Source: Paramylibacter kogurei
GTDB taxonomy: Bacteria > Pseudomonadota > Alphaproteobacteria > Rhodobacterales > Rhodobacteraceae
Length of the DNA stretch: 64,000 bases
Assembly: GCF_002742285.1 (NCBI RefSeq)
Contig: NZ_MDGM01000012.1
Span: 1,240,001 to 1,304,000, forward strand
Direction of reading: 5' to 3'
Under the pieces are notes generated by a model. It did not search any database. It saw only the letters and a program-made list of their open reading frames with translations, and had not been told where the DNA came from. Both the position numbers and the translations under genes were made by a program. Below are positions 34,637-44,369 of this stretch, piece by piece. Numbering within the stretch: position 1 is the stretch's first letter; every line of letters starts with the position of its first letter.

Positions 34637-35221
34637 TTATGCGTCCAGTTCGGCGTCCCAATACAGGAAATCCATCCAGCTTTCGTGCAGGTGGTTTGGT
34701 GGAAAACGTCGCCCGGAATTCAACAATTGCGATGATGATGGTTCAATCGGTTGCTGGCGCAATTTCATATTCGCCTCTCGCACGGATTTCGATCCTTTGC
34801 GCAAGTTACACGGGCTGCAAGATGCAACCACATTTTGCCACGTGGTTTTACCACCACGTGCGCGTGGCACCACATGATCAAATGTCATATCCCCCTTTGA
34901 GCCACAATACTGACATGTGAATTCATCGCGCAGAAACAGGTTAAACCGCGTGAACGCCGCCATTTTCGCCGGCTGCACGAAATCGCGCAAAACGATCACC
35001 GATGGAATGCGAATTTCCGTGGATGGGGAATGCACCACCTCGTCATATTCTGCAACAATCGTCACCCGATCCAAATACGCCGCCTTGACCGCATCCTGCC
35101 ACGACCAAAGCGAAAGGGGAAAATACGACAATGGGCGAAAATCGGCGTTCAGCACAAGGGCTGGGCATTTTTGAAGGTTAGAAGGACTGCGAACAAACTC
35201 TGAAGAAAATTCGGTATTCAT
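34637..35221 (-). CDS. HNH endonuclease family protein
   Basis: A 194-residue protein with an HNH domain: CQYCG (zinc-binding), MTFDHVVPRARGG with the catalytic His, then WQNVVASCSPCNLRKGSK. The N-terminal half (VLNADFRPLSYFPLSLWSWQ) is typical of a chromosomal alphaproteobacterial family whose job is unknown but which is not linked to mobile elements. The ATG at 35221 (MNTEFSSEF) is chosen over longer frames. A perfect DnaA-box-like TTATCCACA (35288-35296) lies upstream of the gene. Confidence 0.9.
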   Translation of the reverse strand: MNTEFSSEFVRSPSNLQKCPALVLNADFRPLSYFPLSLWSWQDAVKAAYLDRVTIVAEYDEVVHSPSTEIRIPSVIVLRDFVQPAKMAAFTRFNLFLRDEFTCQYCGSKGDMTFDHVVPRARGGKTTWQNVVASCSPCNLRKGSKSVREANMKLRQQPIEPSSSQLLNSGRRFPPNHLHESWMDFLYWDAELDA

Positions 35222-35412
35222 AGTGTCAAAAAGGCTCCTGTTCCGAAATGTTAGAAACACCAGAACGGGACACCCCGTCCCAGTCACTTATCCACAACTA
35301 TATATCGTGTTTTGGTTATGGCAAGTGTCTATATGAAGCGGTAACAGGATTGCGTAACGAGATTATGACGGCTGAATGATGGTTTGGTGAAATGTTTGGG
35401 GGTGTGCTGGGG

Positions 35413-36072
35413 TTATTCCCCCAACACTTTCTTAATAAACTGCAATGCCATGCTTAACCCATCGGGCGCGATGCCGTGGGCGGTGCCTTTGGATGTGTGG
35501 GTGTACACTTCGAACCCTGCGGTTGCCAGACCATTGGCAGCTTTGGCCATATCATCATATGGCACCACATCATCGGCATCGCCGTGTATTAACATCACGG
35601 GGGGTTTATTCACGGCCTCTTTGGCCAAATCTTCGGGGTTAAGCAAACGGCCTGAAAACCCGACCACCCCGGCAAGCGCATCTGTGCGCCGTGGTGCTAC
35701 GTGCAATGACATCATCGTGCCTTGGGAAAATCCAACCAGCACTGTGCGATCAGCGCTAACCCCATGTTCAACAGCCATTTCATCAAGCCATGTGTTTAAT
35801 TTCGCGACAGCCTCGCGCATACCCAATTCCGCCAATTCGGCGGGCGATCCATCAAGCCATGGAATTGGGAACCATTCATAACCCATCGGATTAACGCTAC
35901 ATGTGTTTGGCGCGTCGGGGGACAGGAACACGGTATCTGGCAAATGGGGCGCGAGCGGATCGGCCAGCCCCAACAAGTCCTGACCATCCGCGCCGTATCC
36001 GTGCAGGAAAATCACCATGCTGTCGGGTTTGCCCGATTGGGCGGCTTTGGTGTGGGTGGTTAGACTTGTCAT
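35413..36072 (-). CDS. Carboxylesterase/phospholipase family hydrolase
   Basis: A 219-residue alpha/beta hydrolase of the phospholipase/carboxylesterase family (PF02230). Nucleophile Ser116 is in VGFSQGTM, the acid is probably Asp167 (HGDADDVVP) and the base His199 (GTAHGIAPDG); LHGYGADGQDL forms the oxyanion region. The ATG at 36072 overlaps the stop of the glycosylase gene (ATGA), so it is the last gene of cbiD-cobK-glycosylase-esterase. Confidence 0.93.
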   Translation of the reverse strand: MTSLTTHTKAAQSGKPDSMVIFLHGYGADGQDLLGLADPLAPHLPDTVFLSPDAPNTCSVNPMGYEWFPIPWLDGSPAELAELGMREAVAKLNTWLDEMAVEHGVSADRTVLVGFSQGTMMSLHVAPRRTDALAGVVGFSGRLLNPEDLAKEAVNKPPVMLIHGDADDVVPYDDMAKAANGLATAGFEVYTHTSKGTAHGIAPDGLSMALQFIKKVLGE

Positions 36073-36704
36073 GTTTTGATACCTTCTCTGTTCTTTAACA
36101 CGCGGTAATACGCCCATAACAGGCGCGCCGCAACACCGCGCCATGGCGACCATTCGGCGGCCAGTTCACGCATTTGTTTTTCATTGGGGCGCCCTGGCAG
36201 ATCAAATAGGTTTTTCGCCGCCTCTTGCAATGCCAAATCGCCGTGGGCAAATACATCTGCACGGCCAAGGCTGAACATTGCATAAATTTCCGCACTCCAT
36301 GTGCCGATACCTTTGACTGTGATCAATTCGGCAATCACATCTGCATCCGCTTTGTCGCGCAAGCCATTGAAATCAATTCCAGATGTAGAAAGCGCTTGTG
36401 CATATTTCACCTTGGGGCGTGATAATCCACAGGCGCGCAATTCATCCTCGCTCGCGTTTGCCACGGCTGTTGGGGTGATTAAATTCGCATCAATCAGCCG
36501 CTGACAAATGCTGGCGGCGGCGGCGATTGAAATTTGCTGACCACATATCGCATCAAGTAGTGATTGAAACCCATCCCCGCGACGGCGCAGCGGCAATTTT
36601 CCCACCTTTTCCAAGGCATGTGCAAAGCGTGGATCATATGCGGCAAGCCACGCCGCCCCCTCGGCCACATCAGCGTCTGTTTCGATAATGCGCCCCACGC
36701 TCAT
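36069..36704 (-). CDS. DNA-3-methyladenine glycosylase II type
   Basis: A 211-residue HhH-GPD DNA glycosylase removing alkylated bases. The helix-hairpin-helix is ITVKGIGTWSAEIYAMFSLG (about residues 128-147) and the catalytic Asp is Asp156 (AHGDLALQ). ICGQQISIAAAASI is a family signature. It resembles the core of AlkA without the N-terminal domain. It overlaps cobK and the esterase by four bases each, an odd placement in a vitamin operon. Confidence 0.92.
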   Translation of the reverse strand: MSVGRIIETDADVAEGAAWLAAYDPRFAHALEKVGKLPLRRRGDGFQSLLDAICGQQISIAAAASICQRLIDANLITPTAVANASEDELRACGLSRPKVKYAQALSTSGIDFNGLRDKADADVIAELITVKGIGTWSAEIYAMFSLGRADVFAHGDLALQEAAKNLFDLPGRPNEKQMRELAAEWSPWRGVAARLLWAYYRVLKNREGIKT

Positions 36705-37429
36705 GTATCAATCCAAGTCATACATTCATCCACCGTTGAAACCCGCGTTGCCACGGGCAATTTGGGGCGACGCAACATTGCAACGGGCATATTCAATGCG
36801 CGTGCCGCATCAAGTTTCGAACGGCTAGCCGCGCCACCAGAATTTTTCACCACCAACCAATCAACGCCAAGCAGTTGGAACAATGCAATTTCATCATCAA
36901 TTGAAAATGGTGGGCGTCCTTGAACAAACGCGCCACCATCAAATGGAAACGGTTTTTTTGGCGGATCAATCACGCGGGCGAGCAGTTTGCGCCCAGACAA
37001 GCATTCATATTGCGCCAAGGTTTGCCGCCCTGTGGCCAAAAACACGGTCTTGCCCTGCGCAATCAATGCGGGCGTATCGCTGGGTGCATCAATCATATGC
37101 CAATCATCACCCGCCCCCGCGATCCATTCATCGCGTTGCAAAATCACATGGCGCAGCCCCAAATCCGCGCACACTGCCGCCGCGGTATTTGTCATCGTTG
37201 CGGCAAACGGATGTGTCGCATCAATCAGCATATCAATCTTTGCATCGCGCAGATATTGCACCAACCCATCCACGCCGCCAAATCCGCCCACGCGGGTTTC
37301 AACACCCAAATCGCGTGGCGCTCGGGTTGCCCCCGCCAATGATGCTGTGACCTGTAAATCCGAACGTGTTGCCAAAATTTGCGATAAATCGCGTGCTTCT
37401 GACGTGCCCGCCAATATTAAGATACGCAT
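36701..37429 (-). CDS. cobK: Precorrin-6A/cobalt-precorrin-6A reductase
   Basis: A 242-residue NAD(P)H-dependent reductase of the corrin ring pathway. It opens with ILILAGTSEARDL, has LIDATHPFAATMT and FLATGRQTLAQYE, and ends in WLVVKNSGG...RP as in CobK/CbiJ. The start overlaps the cbiD stop by one base, so both are expressed together. Confidence 0.93.
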   Translation of the reverse strand: MRILILAGTSEARDLSQILATRSDLQVTASLAGATRAPRDLGVETRVGGFGGVDGLVQYLRDAKIDMLIDATHPFAATMTNTAAAVCADLGLRHVILQRDEWIAGAGDDWHMIDAPSDTPALIAQGKTVFLATGRQTLAQYECLSGRKLLARVIDPPKKPFPFDGGAFVQGRPPFSIDDEIALFQLLGVDWLVVKNSGGAASRSKLDAARALNMPVAMLRRPKLPVATRVSTVDECMTWIDT

Positions 37430-38481
37430 TATACCTGCCCCAACACATTTCCTGTGCGATCAATCACAACAATGTCGATCTGATCAATCATCCCCTTGGA
37501 TTGTTCCATCGCGTTGATCTGTGCCAGACGTGCGATTTCTCGGGCCAATGCGTTGCCTGTGATTGTGACTGCTTCAAGCGCGGTATTCGCATTGCTGACA
37601 TCAGGCAGGCCAAGCGATTGCGCCACATCGTTGAGTGCATCAAAATCAACTTGGCTGCGCGATGAATGCAGATCCACCGCGCCCTGTGCCAGTTTCGTAA
37701 TCTTACCAATGCCCCCACCAATGGTCAGGCGCGGCACGGGTTTTTTCGACAGGTATTTCAACATGCCCCCCGAAAAATCCCCCATATCGAGCATGGCAAA
37801 ATCGGGCAGATTATACATCCCCTGCACCACGCGTTCCGATGTGGCACCCGTACAGCCTGCAACATGTGGCAAACCATCGGCACGCACCACATCAATACCG
37901 CGATGAATGGATGCAATCCATGCAGAACAAGAAAACGGACGCACCACACCCGTTGTGCCCAGAACCGACAGCCCACCAACAATGCCAAGCCGCCCGTTCC
38001 ACGTTTTTTTCGCAATCTCTGCACCATTTGGAATGGAAATAGTGATTTCAACATCCGCAGGCATATCGTATATCGCCGCCATTTCATCCACCACCGCACA
38101 CATAAATTCGCGTGGTTTGGGATTAATTGCGGGTTCTCCAACACCAATGGGCAAGCCTGCCTTGGTCACGGTGCCAACACCATCACCCGCCACAAACACC
38201 ACGCCACCCTTTGATTTTGTAACGCGTGCGAGTATTAACGCACCATGTGTGACATCGGGATCATCGCCTGCGTCTTTGGTGATGCCGACTTCGGCCCAGC
38301 CTTCGCCCTTATCCGTATGCGCCAACGGAAATTCAGGGGTTTCACCACGGGGCAATGTGATGCCAACGGATTTTGGAAATCCGTCGCCCCATAACGCCAT
38401 CAACGCCGCCTTGGTTGCGGCGGTGGCACAGGCACCTGTGGTCCAGCCACGGCGCAAATCACCCGTTGGTTTGCGTGTCAT
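37429..38481 (-). CDS. cbiD: Cobalt-precorrin-5B C1-methyltransferase
   Basis: A 350-residue CbiD protein, SAM-dependent methylation at C-1 of the corrin macrocycle with ring contraction chemistry. RRGWTTGACATAATKAAL at the start and LSVLGTTGVVRPFSCSAW, TGATSERVV and GDFSGGML in the body are typical. It begins a minus-strand operon divergent from cobA, with 93 bases between; no cobalamin riboswitch is recognisable there. Confidence 0.94.
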   Translation of the reverse strand: MTRKPTGDLRRGWTTGACATAATKAALMALWGDGFPKSVGITLPRGETPEFPLAHTDKGEGWAEVGITKDAGDDPDVTHGALILARVTKSKGGVVFVAGDGVGTVTKAGLPIGVGEPAINPKPREFMCAVVDEMAAIYDMPADVEITISIPNGAEIAKKTWNGRLGIVGGLSVLGTTGVVRPFSCSAWIASIHRGIDVVRADGLPHVAGCTGATSERVVQGMYNLPDFAMLDMGDFSGGMLKYLSKKPVPRLTIGGGIGKITKLAQGAVDLHSSRSQVDFDALNDVAQSLGLPDVSNANTALEAVTITGNALAREIARLAQINAMEQSKGMIDQIDIVVIDRTGNVLGQV

Positions 38482-38574
38482 GGCGCAACTATAACAGGTT
38501 CATTGGTTTCGCCAATTGCCGATATGCGTCGCTTCGCATCTTTCAGAATCTTATTTTGCGAGTCATAAGGGGGT

Positions 38575-39426
38575 ATGAGCAATGACATAACATTACCATC
38601 TGGCGATTTTCCAACACTTGAACAGGGTTGGGTCTGGCTGTGCGGTGCGGGTCCGGGTGATCCGGGGTTGCTGACACTTCATGCACTAAACGCATTAAAA
38701 CAAGCCGATGTGGTGATTTACGACGCACTTGTGAATGATGCTATCTTGGATTGGGCACCACAGGCGGAAAAGATTTATGCGGGTAAACGTGGTGGTAAAC
38801 CATCGGCGAAACAGCGTGATATATCGCTCCATCTGGTGGAACTGGCGGAATCTGGCAAACGCGTGTTGCGCCTGAAGGGTGGCGATCCATTTGTATTTGG
38901 CCGCGGTGGCGAAGAAGCACAGACATTGATTCAGCACGGTATCCCTGTGCGCATCATCCCAGGTATTTCAGCGGGTATCGGCGGGCTGGCCTATGCCGGC
39001 ATTCCTGTAACGCACCGCGATGTGAACCAATCCGTCACCTTTGTCACGGGCCACGATCAAAGTGGTGAAACCCCTAGTTCCCTGAATTGGCAGGCCATTT
39101 CCGATGGCAGCCAAGTTTTGGTGATATATATGGGCATTAAACATGTCGAACGGATCGCAGGTGAATTATTGAACGCAGGGCGTGGAGTGGATGAACCCGT
39201 CGCCGTTGTCACCAGTGCGACAACCCCCGATCAGCGCGTTTTGGAAACCACGCTTGGAAATTTGAAATCCGATATGGATGCGGCGGGCATGGCGCCCCCT
39301 GCGATCATTTGTGTGGGCAAATCTGTGCTAATGCGCCAAGTGTTGGATTGGCAAGGTATGATGAACGGTGAACCGCCGCGCAACCTTGACCCATTAAACC
39401 GTGGTCGTCCTGCCGAAGCATCATGA
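38575..39426 (+). CDS. cobA: Uroporphyrinogen-III C-methyltransferase
   Basis: A 283-residue SAM-dependent methyltransferase converting uroporphyrinogen III to precorrin-2, the entry to cobalamin and siroheme. GAGPGDPGLLTLHALN, YAGKRGGKPSAKQRDI, VLRLKGGDPFVFGRGGEEA and PGISAGIGGLAYAGIPVTHR are hallmark motifs. AAGGGGG is the ribosome site. It is a single-domain enzyme, not the CysG fusion. The stop overlaps cobB. Confidence 0.96.
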   Translation: MSNDITLPSGDFPTLEQGWVWLCGAGPGDPGLLTLHALNALKQADVVIYDALVNDAILDWAPQAEKIYAGKRGGKPSAKQRDISLHLVELAESGKRVLRLKGGDPFVFGRGGEEAQTLIQHGIPVRIIPGISAGIGGLAYAGIPVTHRDVNQSVTFVTGHDQSGETPSSLNWQAISDGSQVLVIYMGIKHVERIAGELLNAGRGVDEPVAVVTSATTPDQRVLETTLGNLKSDMDAAGMAPPAIICVGKSVLMRQVLDWQGMMNGEPPRNLDPLNRGRPAEAS

Positions 39427-40682
39427 ACGGCGTGATCATCGCCGCACCCGGTTCGGGCAGCGGCAAAACCACCATCACCCTTGGATTGTTGCGCGCATTG
39501 CGCAACGCAGGCATCGCGATCCGATCCGCTAAAAGCGGCCCCGATTATATCGATCCACGATTTCACGCTGCTGCATCTGGCAATGAATGCGTGAATTTGG
39601 ACGCTTGGGCGATGACGCCAGAGCGTATCCAATCGCTTGCATCAGGTGAAACCCCAATGGTTATTGAGGGTGCGATGGGTTTATTCGATGGCGCACCGCC
39701 CGCAGGCAAAGGTGCCAGTGCCGATTTGGCGCGAGTTTTGCAAATCCCTGTGGTGCTGGTGGTTGATGTATCACACCAAGCACAATCAGTTGCCGCCGTG
39801 GTATCAGGCTTTGCCAATCACCGCGCGGATGTACGCATTGCGGGACTGATCCTGAACAAGGTTGGTAGCCCACGCCATGAAACCATGCTGCGCGATGCGC
39901 TGATTGATACACCAATCCCCATATTGGGATGCGTCCATCGCAATCCAAAATTGCAAACCCCGTCGCGCCATTTGGGACTGGTTCAGGCCAGCGAGCGTGG
40001 CGATTTGGAAGAATTTTTGGAAAATGCTGCGGCTGTGATGACAGATTGCATTGATCTGGTCAAATTTCAGTCCCTGTTTTCACCAATGGCAACCACGAAT
40101 AATGCACCCAAAATCCTGCCCCCCCCCGCACAATCCATTGCCATTGCATCAGACGCTGCATTCGCGTTTTCCTATCCACATTTGTTGGATGCATGGAAAT
40201 CCGCAGGGGCGTCATTATCGTTTTTCTCGCCTTTGAACAACGAAGCACCTGCCAGCGCCGATTTGGTGATTTTACCTGGGGGTTATCCCGAATTACACGC
40301 AGGCAAATTGGCCGCCAATGACACATTCCTAAACGGTGTGCGAAATGCGCCCAGCGTTTACGGTGAATGCGGTGGGTATATGGCCATGGGGGATGGCATT
40401 GTTGACGCCGATGGTGTGGCACATAAGATGCTTGGGTTGCTCAACCTTGAAACCAGTTTTTTCAAACGAAAACTGACACTTGGCTATCGTTCCTTATCTT
40501 GCAATGGCGGCATTTTTGACGGTCACTTGAACGCGCATGAATTCCACTATGCGACCACGCTGCATGCAAAGGGTGATCCGCTGTTTTGCGCATCCGATGC
40601 CAGCGGCATAGCCCTGCCCGATATGGGCCTGATCAATGGACATTTTAGCGGAAGTTTCGCACATGTCATTGACCGCGCGTAA
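39423..40682 (+). CDS. cobB: Cobyrinate a,c-diamide synthase
   Basis: A 419-residue ATP-dependent amidotransferase acting on the a and c side chains of (hydrogeno)byrinate or cobyrinate. The N-terminal dethiobiotin-synthetase-like domain has the P-loop GSGSGKTT (residues 10-17) and the AMGLFDGAP switch. The C-terminal type 1 glutaminase domain has YGECGGYMAMG with the nucleophilic Cys and EFHYATTL with the His. It overlaps cobA by four bases. Confidence 0.95.
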   Translation: MNGVIIAAPGSGSGKTTITLGLLRALRNAGIAIRSAKSGPDYIDPRFHAAASGNECVNLDAWAMTPERIQSLASGETPMVIEGAMGLFDGAPPAGKGASADLARVLQIPVVLVVDVSHQAQSVAAVVSGFANHRADVRIAGLILNKVGSPRHETMLRDALIDTPIPILGCVHRNPKLQTPSRHLGLVQASERGDLEEFLENAAAVMTDCIDLVKFQSLFSPMATTNNAPKILPPPAQSIAIASDAAFAFSYPHLLDAWKSAGASLSFFSPLNNEAPASADLVILPGGYPELHAGKLAANDTFLNGVRNAPSVYGECGGYMAMGDGIVDADGVAHKMLGLLNLETSFFKRKLTLGYRSLSCNGGIFDGHLNAHEFHYATTLHAKGDPLFCASDASGIALPDMGLINGHFSGSFAHVIDRA

Positions 40683-40703
40683 ACCGCGCTCTACTGCTTG
40701 CGC

Positions 40704-41906
40704 ATGACTTCTGATTCAACTGCACGGCGCAACGTCGCCCTTCTTGTTTTTGCCCAAGCATTCCTTGGCGCACAAATGCCGATGGTATTCGTGATTGGTG
40801 GCCTTGCAGGGCAATCGCTGGCGTCAAATGTGTGTTGGGCAACATTGCCAATTTCTATGATTGTGTTTGGATCAATGACCACGGCACCATGGCTCAGCCA
40901 AGTGATGCAAAATCATGGTCGCAAGCTTGGCTTTTTCATTGGGGCATTGGGCGGTGTGATCGGGGCAAGCATCTGTGCCTACGCCCTCACCCAATCGTCA
41001 TTCACACTCTTTATGATCGGTAGTTATTTCACCGGCATATACATGTCCGCCCAAGGTTTCTTTCGCTTTGCCGCGATAGATACCGCATCTGAATCCTTCC
41101 GCCCCAAGGCGATTTCCTATGTGATGGCGGGGGGCTTGGTATCTGCGATCATGGGGCCACAGTTGTTGAACCTGACCACAGATGCATTTGTCATTCCATT
41201 CCTTGGCGCATATTTGACCATCATCGCAATCAATGTGATCGGCTCCATTGCGTTTTTGTTTTTGCGCATCCCCTTGCCCGCAAAACCAACCGAAGCTGAC
41301 GGTAAATCGCGCACACGACTTGAACTTCTCTTAACCCCACGCATCGCGGTTTCAATCATCTGTGCCATGGTCAGCTATGCATTGATGAATTTGGTCATGA
41401 CCGCCACACCTTTGGCGGTGGTTGGCTGTGGATACGCACAATCAAGCGCATCAAATGTGGTGATGGCACATGTGTTGGGCATGTTCGTCCCCAGCTTTTT
41501 CACAGGTCATTTGATCGCGCGTTTTGGCGTGGAAAAAATTGTAGGCTCAGGCCTTGCCATCCTGTGTCTTGCTGGCATCGTGAACCTTGCAGGCACTGAT
41601 TTGTTAAACTTCTATGGTGGGTTGATCCTGTTGGGGATCGGTTGGAATTTTGGCTTTATCGGCGCTACATCCATGCTGGCTGGTGCGCATACCCCCGCCG
41701 AGGGTGGCAAAGTTCAGGGTATGAATGACATGCTGGTCTTTGGCATGGTGACAATCGGATCAATCGCATCGGGTGGTTTGATGAATTGTTCGGGTGGCAC
41801 GCCTGTTCAGGGCTGGATTTCTGTGAACCTTGCCATGGTGCCGTTCTTGTTGCTGGCGGGTGGATCACTTGTTTGGTTGATTAAACAAAACCAACGGTTT
41901 GCCTAA
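40704..41906 (+). CDS. MFS transporter
   Basis: A 400-residue major facilitator protein with about 12 membrane segments. It resembles the YqgE-like or bacterial permease MFS group in having an FGSMTTAPWLSQVMQNHGRK loop between helices 2 and 3. Substrate unknown. It starts 21 bases after cobB without a clear ribosome site; a TTG two codons upstream is an alternative. Its closeness to cobA-cobB might hint at a corrinoid or precursor role, but nothing in the sequence shows that. Confidence 0.9.
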   Translation: MTSDSTARRNVALLVFAQAFLGAQMPMVFVIGGLAGQSLASNVCWATLPISMIVFGSMTTAPWLSQVMQNHGRKLGFFIGALGGVIGASICAYALTQSSFTLFMIGSYFTGIYMSAQGFFRFAAIDTASESFRPKAISYVMAGGLVSAIMGPQLLNLTTDAFVIPFLGAYLTIIAINVIGSIAFLFLRIPLPAKPTEADGKSRTRLELLLTPRIAVSIICAMVSYALMNLVMTATPLAVVGCGYAQSSASNVVMAHVLGMFVPSFFTGHLIARFGVEKIVGSGLAILCLAGIVNLAGTDLLNFYGGLILLGIGWNFGFIGATSMLAGAHTPAEGGKVQGMNDMLVFGMVTIGSIASGGLMNCSGGTPVQGWISVNLAMVPFLLLAGGSLVWLIKQNQRFA

Positions 41907-41941
41907 GCATCCCTTCTCCATTTTGTTCAAATATCCAAATG

Positions 41942-41990
41942 GGATTTACACAACTGTGTAAATCCTCGTTTTAGAACCTGTTTCTAAAAC
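41942..41990. repeat. Two adjacent inverted repeats between convergent genes
   Basis: GGATTTACACA-AC-TGTGTAAATCC (41942-41965) and GTTTTAGAA-N5-TTCTAAAAC (41968-41990). The second covers the stop and last codons of the minus-strand synthase-like gene. They probably end transcription from both sides, although T runs are short. Confidence 0.6.
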
Positions 41991-42747
41991 TCAAATGTAA
42001 TAATCGGAATTTTTTCGAAAATTCTGATTGCACCAAACCATCATCTGCAACCAACGCGGGGTTGGCGATCACATCGCGCAGCACCGAGTGCGCCATCCAG
42101 CCTGAACGAAGCGCGGCGCGTGCGGGTTTTGCGATATTACGCAACCCTATCCCTGCATCGTTTAAACGGGTCAAGCCATCACGGGCGAGTTCCCCCACGG
42201 CCGTATTGCGCCCATCAACCAGCGGATAACGCTGTGCATTTTCCAACGCGGGGATTGCGCGAAACATCGCGGCCAGCCCGACGCCATATCCATATTCCAT
42301 TAACGCTGGACGCATATCTGCACCCGCGCCCGTGGCCATTGCAGATAATGCCATCAGCCCACCCGCCGTATCACGGATATATGCCTCGAACGCCGCTAAA
42401 TCACTGTGGGGTTCTTTGTAAATGTCCCAGCGGCGTGCGTTGATCAGCGCATCAAACAAATCGCGCGGCAAATCGTTTTCGCGAATAACTTCAACCAGCG
42501 GTGTGACAACCTCGTGACGGCGCACTTCGCCACCTGTGTAAATTTCCTCGACCGCATCCAGCCACCATTGCAGGCGCATTTCTGCGATCATCGCCTCTTT
42601 CGTCACCCAAGGTGCGCGCGCGATTTCAAGGTTGAATGCATAAAGCACAAACAGGTTTTCACGCGCCCCAATCGGTGCGGTCATCGCCGACATAAACCGA
42701 TCAGGATCACCCCGTTGCACCAGTTCTGCACAAGCCTCGATGGTCAT
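41971..42747 (-). CDS. Squalene/phytoene synthase-like protein
   Basis: A 258-residue all-helical protein of the squalene/phytoene synthase superfamily. The family framework is visible (FVLYAFNLEIARAPW, MRLQWWLDAVEEIY, DTAGGLMALSAM), but the two DXXXD prenyl-diphosphate motifs are incomplete. This resembles the NDUFAF6-like group, thought to aid respiratory complex I assembly, rather than a true carotenoid enzyme. No crt genes are near. It overlaps cimA by four bases. Confidence 0.85.
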   Translation of the reverse strand: MTIEACAELVQRGDPDRFMSAMTAPIGARENLFVLYAFNLEIARAPWVTKEAMIAEMRLQWWLDAVEEIYTGGEVRRHEVVTPLVEVIRENDLPRDLFDALINARRWDIYKEPHSDLAAFEAYIRDTAGGLMALSAMATGAGADMRPALMEYGYGVGLAAMFRAIPALENAQRYPLVDGRNTAVGELARDGLTRLNDAGIGLRNIAKPARAALRSGWMAHSVLRDVIANPALVADDGLVQSEFSKKFRLLHLSFRNRF

Positions 42748-44369
42748 ACGGGCATCACGCCATCATGGATTAGCTTCCAATTAATCGCGTCTAACAGGGC
42801 CTCGAACGAGGCATCAACGATATTGGGTGAAACGCCAACGGTGGACCAATGCACACCCTTGCTGTCCTTGTGTTCGATAATCACGCGTGTCACGGCCTCG
42901 ACCCCGCCATTGGTAATGCGCACCTTGAAATCAACCAGTTTCATATCGTCGATCACGGCCTGATATGGGCCCAAATCCTTGGCCAATGCCTTGGACAGTG
43001 CATTGACGGGCCCGCGATCCTTGCCTTCGTTATCCATGCTTTCGGATACGGACAGAACCTTGTGATCGCCGATTTTGGCAACAACCACGGCCTCTGATAT
43101 TGTGACCATCTTGTCGCGCTTGTTTTTGCGCCGCTCAACGGTGACACGGTAACGTTTGATGTCGAAAAACTTGGGCAATTCGCCCAACACACGCCGCGCC
43201 AGAATTTCAAAACTCGCCTGCGCACTATCGTAGGCATAGCCCTCGTCTTCGCGTTGTTTCACCTTTTCCAGCATCTTGCCCAAACGCGGATCACCCTTTT
43301 CCACGCTTAACCCAGCCTTGCTCAAGCGTTCGCGCAGATTGCTTTGCCCTGCTTGGTTGGACATGGGGATAATGCGGGCATTGCCCACGGTTTCGGGTGG
43401 GATATGTTCATATGTGCTGGGATCTTTGAGGATCGCAGATGCGTGTAACCCTGCCTTATGCGCGAATGCGGATGCACCGACATATGCTGCCTGTTTGTGG
43501 GGCACGCGGTTTAAAATATCGTCCAACATGCGCGAAATTTGTGTCAATCCGCCCAGCGCAGATGGTTTAACCCCTGTTTCATATGCACTGGCATATGGTT
43601 CTTTAAGCAAGAGCGTTGGGATCAGGGTTGTAAGGTTCGCATTGCCACAACGTTCACCCAAACCATTCAATGTCCCTTGGATTTGACGTGCACCTGCATT
43701 CACCGCGGCCAATGAATTGGCAACCGCATGTTCGGTGTCATTATGGGTATGAATACCGATGTGATCACCCGGAACGCCCAGCGCGATCAAGGCAGATGTG
43801 GCCTTTTGAACATCCGCTGGCATTGCACCACCGTTGGTATCGCACAACACAACCCAACGCGCCCCCGCATCATATGCGGTTTTTGCAGCCTTTAGCGCAT
43901 AATCTGGATTGGCCTTGTACCCATCAAAGAAATGTTCGCAGTCAAACAGCGCCTCGCGCCTCTGTGCCACGATATGTTTCACACTCGCATCAATATTTTC
44001 GATGTTTTCGTCCAATGTAATGCCAAGCGCCGTTGTCACATGAAAATCATGGGTTTTGCCAACCAAACACACGGCGGGTGTGTTTGCATTCAGCACCGCC
44101 GCCAAAACATCATCATTCGCCGCAGACCGCCCCGCACGTTTGGTCATGCCAAATGCGGTGAATGTCGCGTGTTTGAATTTAGGCGATGTGTCAAAATAAT
44201 CGCTATCCGTTGGGTTTGCCCCCGGCCAACCACCCTCGATATAATCAATGCCCAGCGCATCGAGCGCATTGCCAATGCGGGTTTTATCATCCGCCGAAAA
44301 ATCCACCCCTTGGGTTTGTTGCCCATCGCGAAGGGTCGTGTCGAAAAGGTATAGACGTTCGCGGGTCAT
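42744..44369 (-). CDS. cimA: Citramalate synthase
   Basis: A 541-residue enzyme condensing pyruvate and acetyl-CoA to (R)-citramalate, a threonine-independent entry to isoleucine. The DRE-TIM barrel begins [16 protein letters not shown]; metal-binding His residues lie in [15 protein letters not shown] and [19 protein letters not shown]. The C-terminal regulatory LeuA-type domain (about 400-541) is present. The length fits CimA (TIGR00977 type) better than 2-isopropylmalate synthase. Overlaps cysS and the synthase-like gene by four bases each. Confidence 0.94.
   Translation of the reverse strand: MTRERLYLFDTTLRDGQQTQGVDFSADDKTRIGNALDALGIDYIEGGWPGANPTDSDYFDTSPKFKHATFTAFGMTKRAGRSAANDDVLAAVLNANTPAVCLVGKTHDFHVTTALGITLDENIENIDASVKHIVAQRREALFDCEHFFDGYKANPDYALKAAKTAYDAGARWVVLCDTNGGAMPADVQKATSALIALGVPGDHIGIHTHNDTEHAVANSLAAVNAGARQIQGTLNGLGERCGNANLTTLIPTLLLKEPYASAYETGVKPSALGGLTQISRMLDDILNRVPHKQAAYVGASAFAHKAGLHASAILKDPSTYEHIPPETVGNARIIPMSNQAGQSNLRERLSKAGLSVEKGDPRLGKMLEKVKQREDEGYAYDSAQASFEILARRVLGELPKFFDIKRYRVTVERRKNKRDKMVTISEAVVVAKIGDHKVLSVSESMDNEGKDRGPVNALSKALAKDLGPYQAVIDDMKLVDFKVRITNGGVEAVTRVIIEHKDSKGVHWSTVGVSPNIVDASFEALLDAINWKLIHDGVMPV

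Noticed and set aside
34637..35221. HNH endonuclease as a homing or phage element
   Set aside because: The N-terminal half and chromosomal setting fit a conserved housekeeping-type family and no intron, intein or phage remnant flanks it.
35288..35296. A perfect DnaA-box-like TTATCCACA upstream of the HNH gene, possible origin element
   Set aside because: Only one box was seen, there is no AT-rich unwinding region or dnaA, and about half such a match is expected by chance in this length.
38482..38574. Cobalamin riboswitch between cbiD and cobA
   Set aside because: The 93-base gap is too short for the conserved B12 element and shows no B12-box-like sequence.
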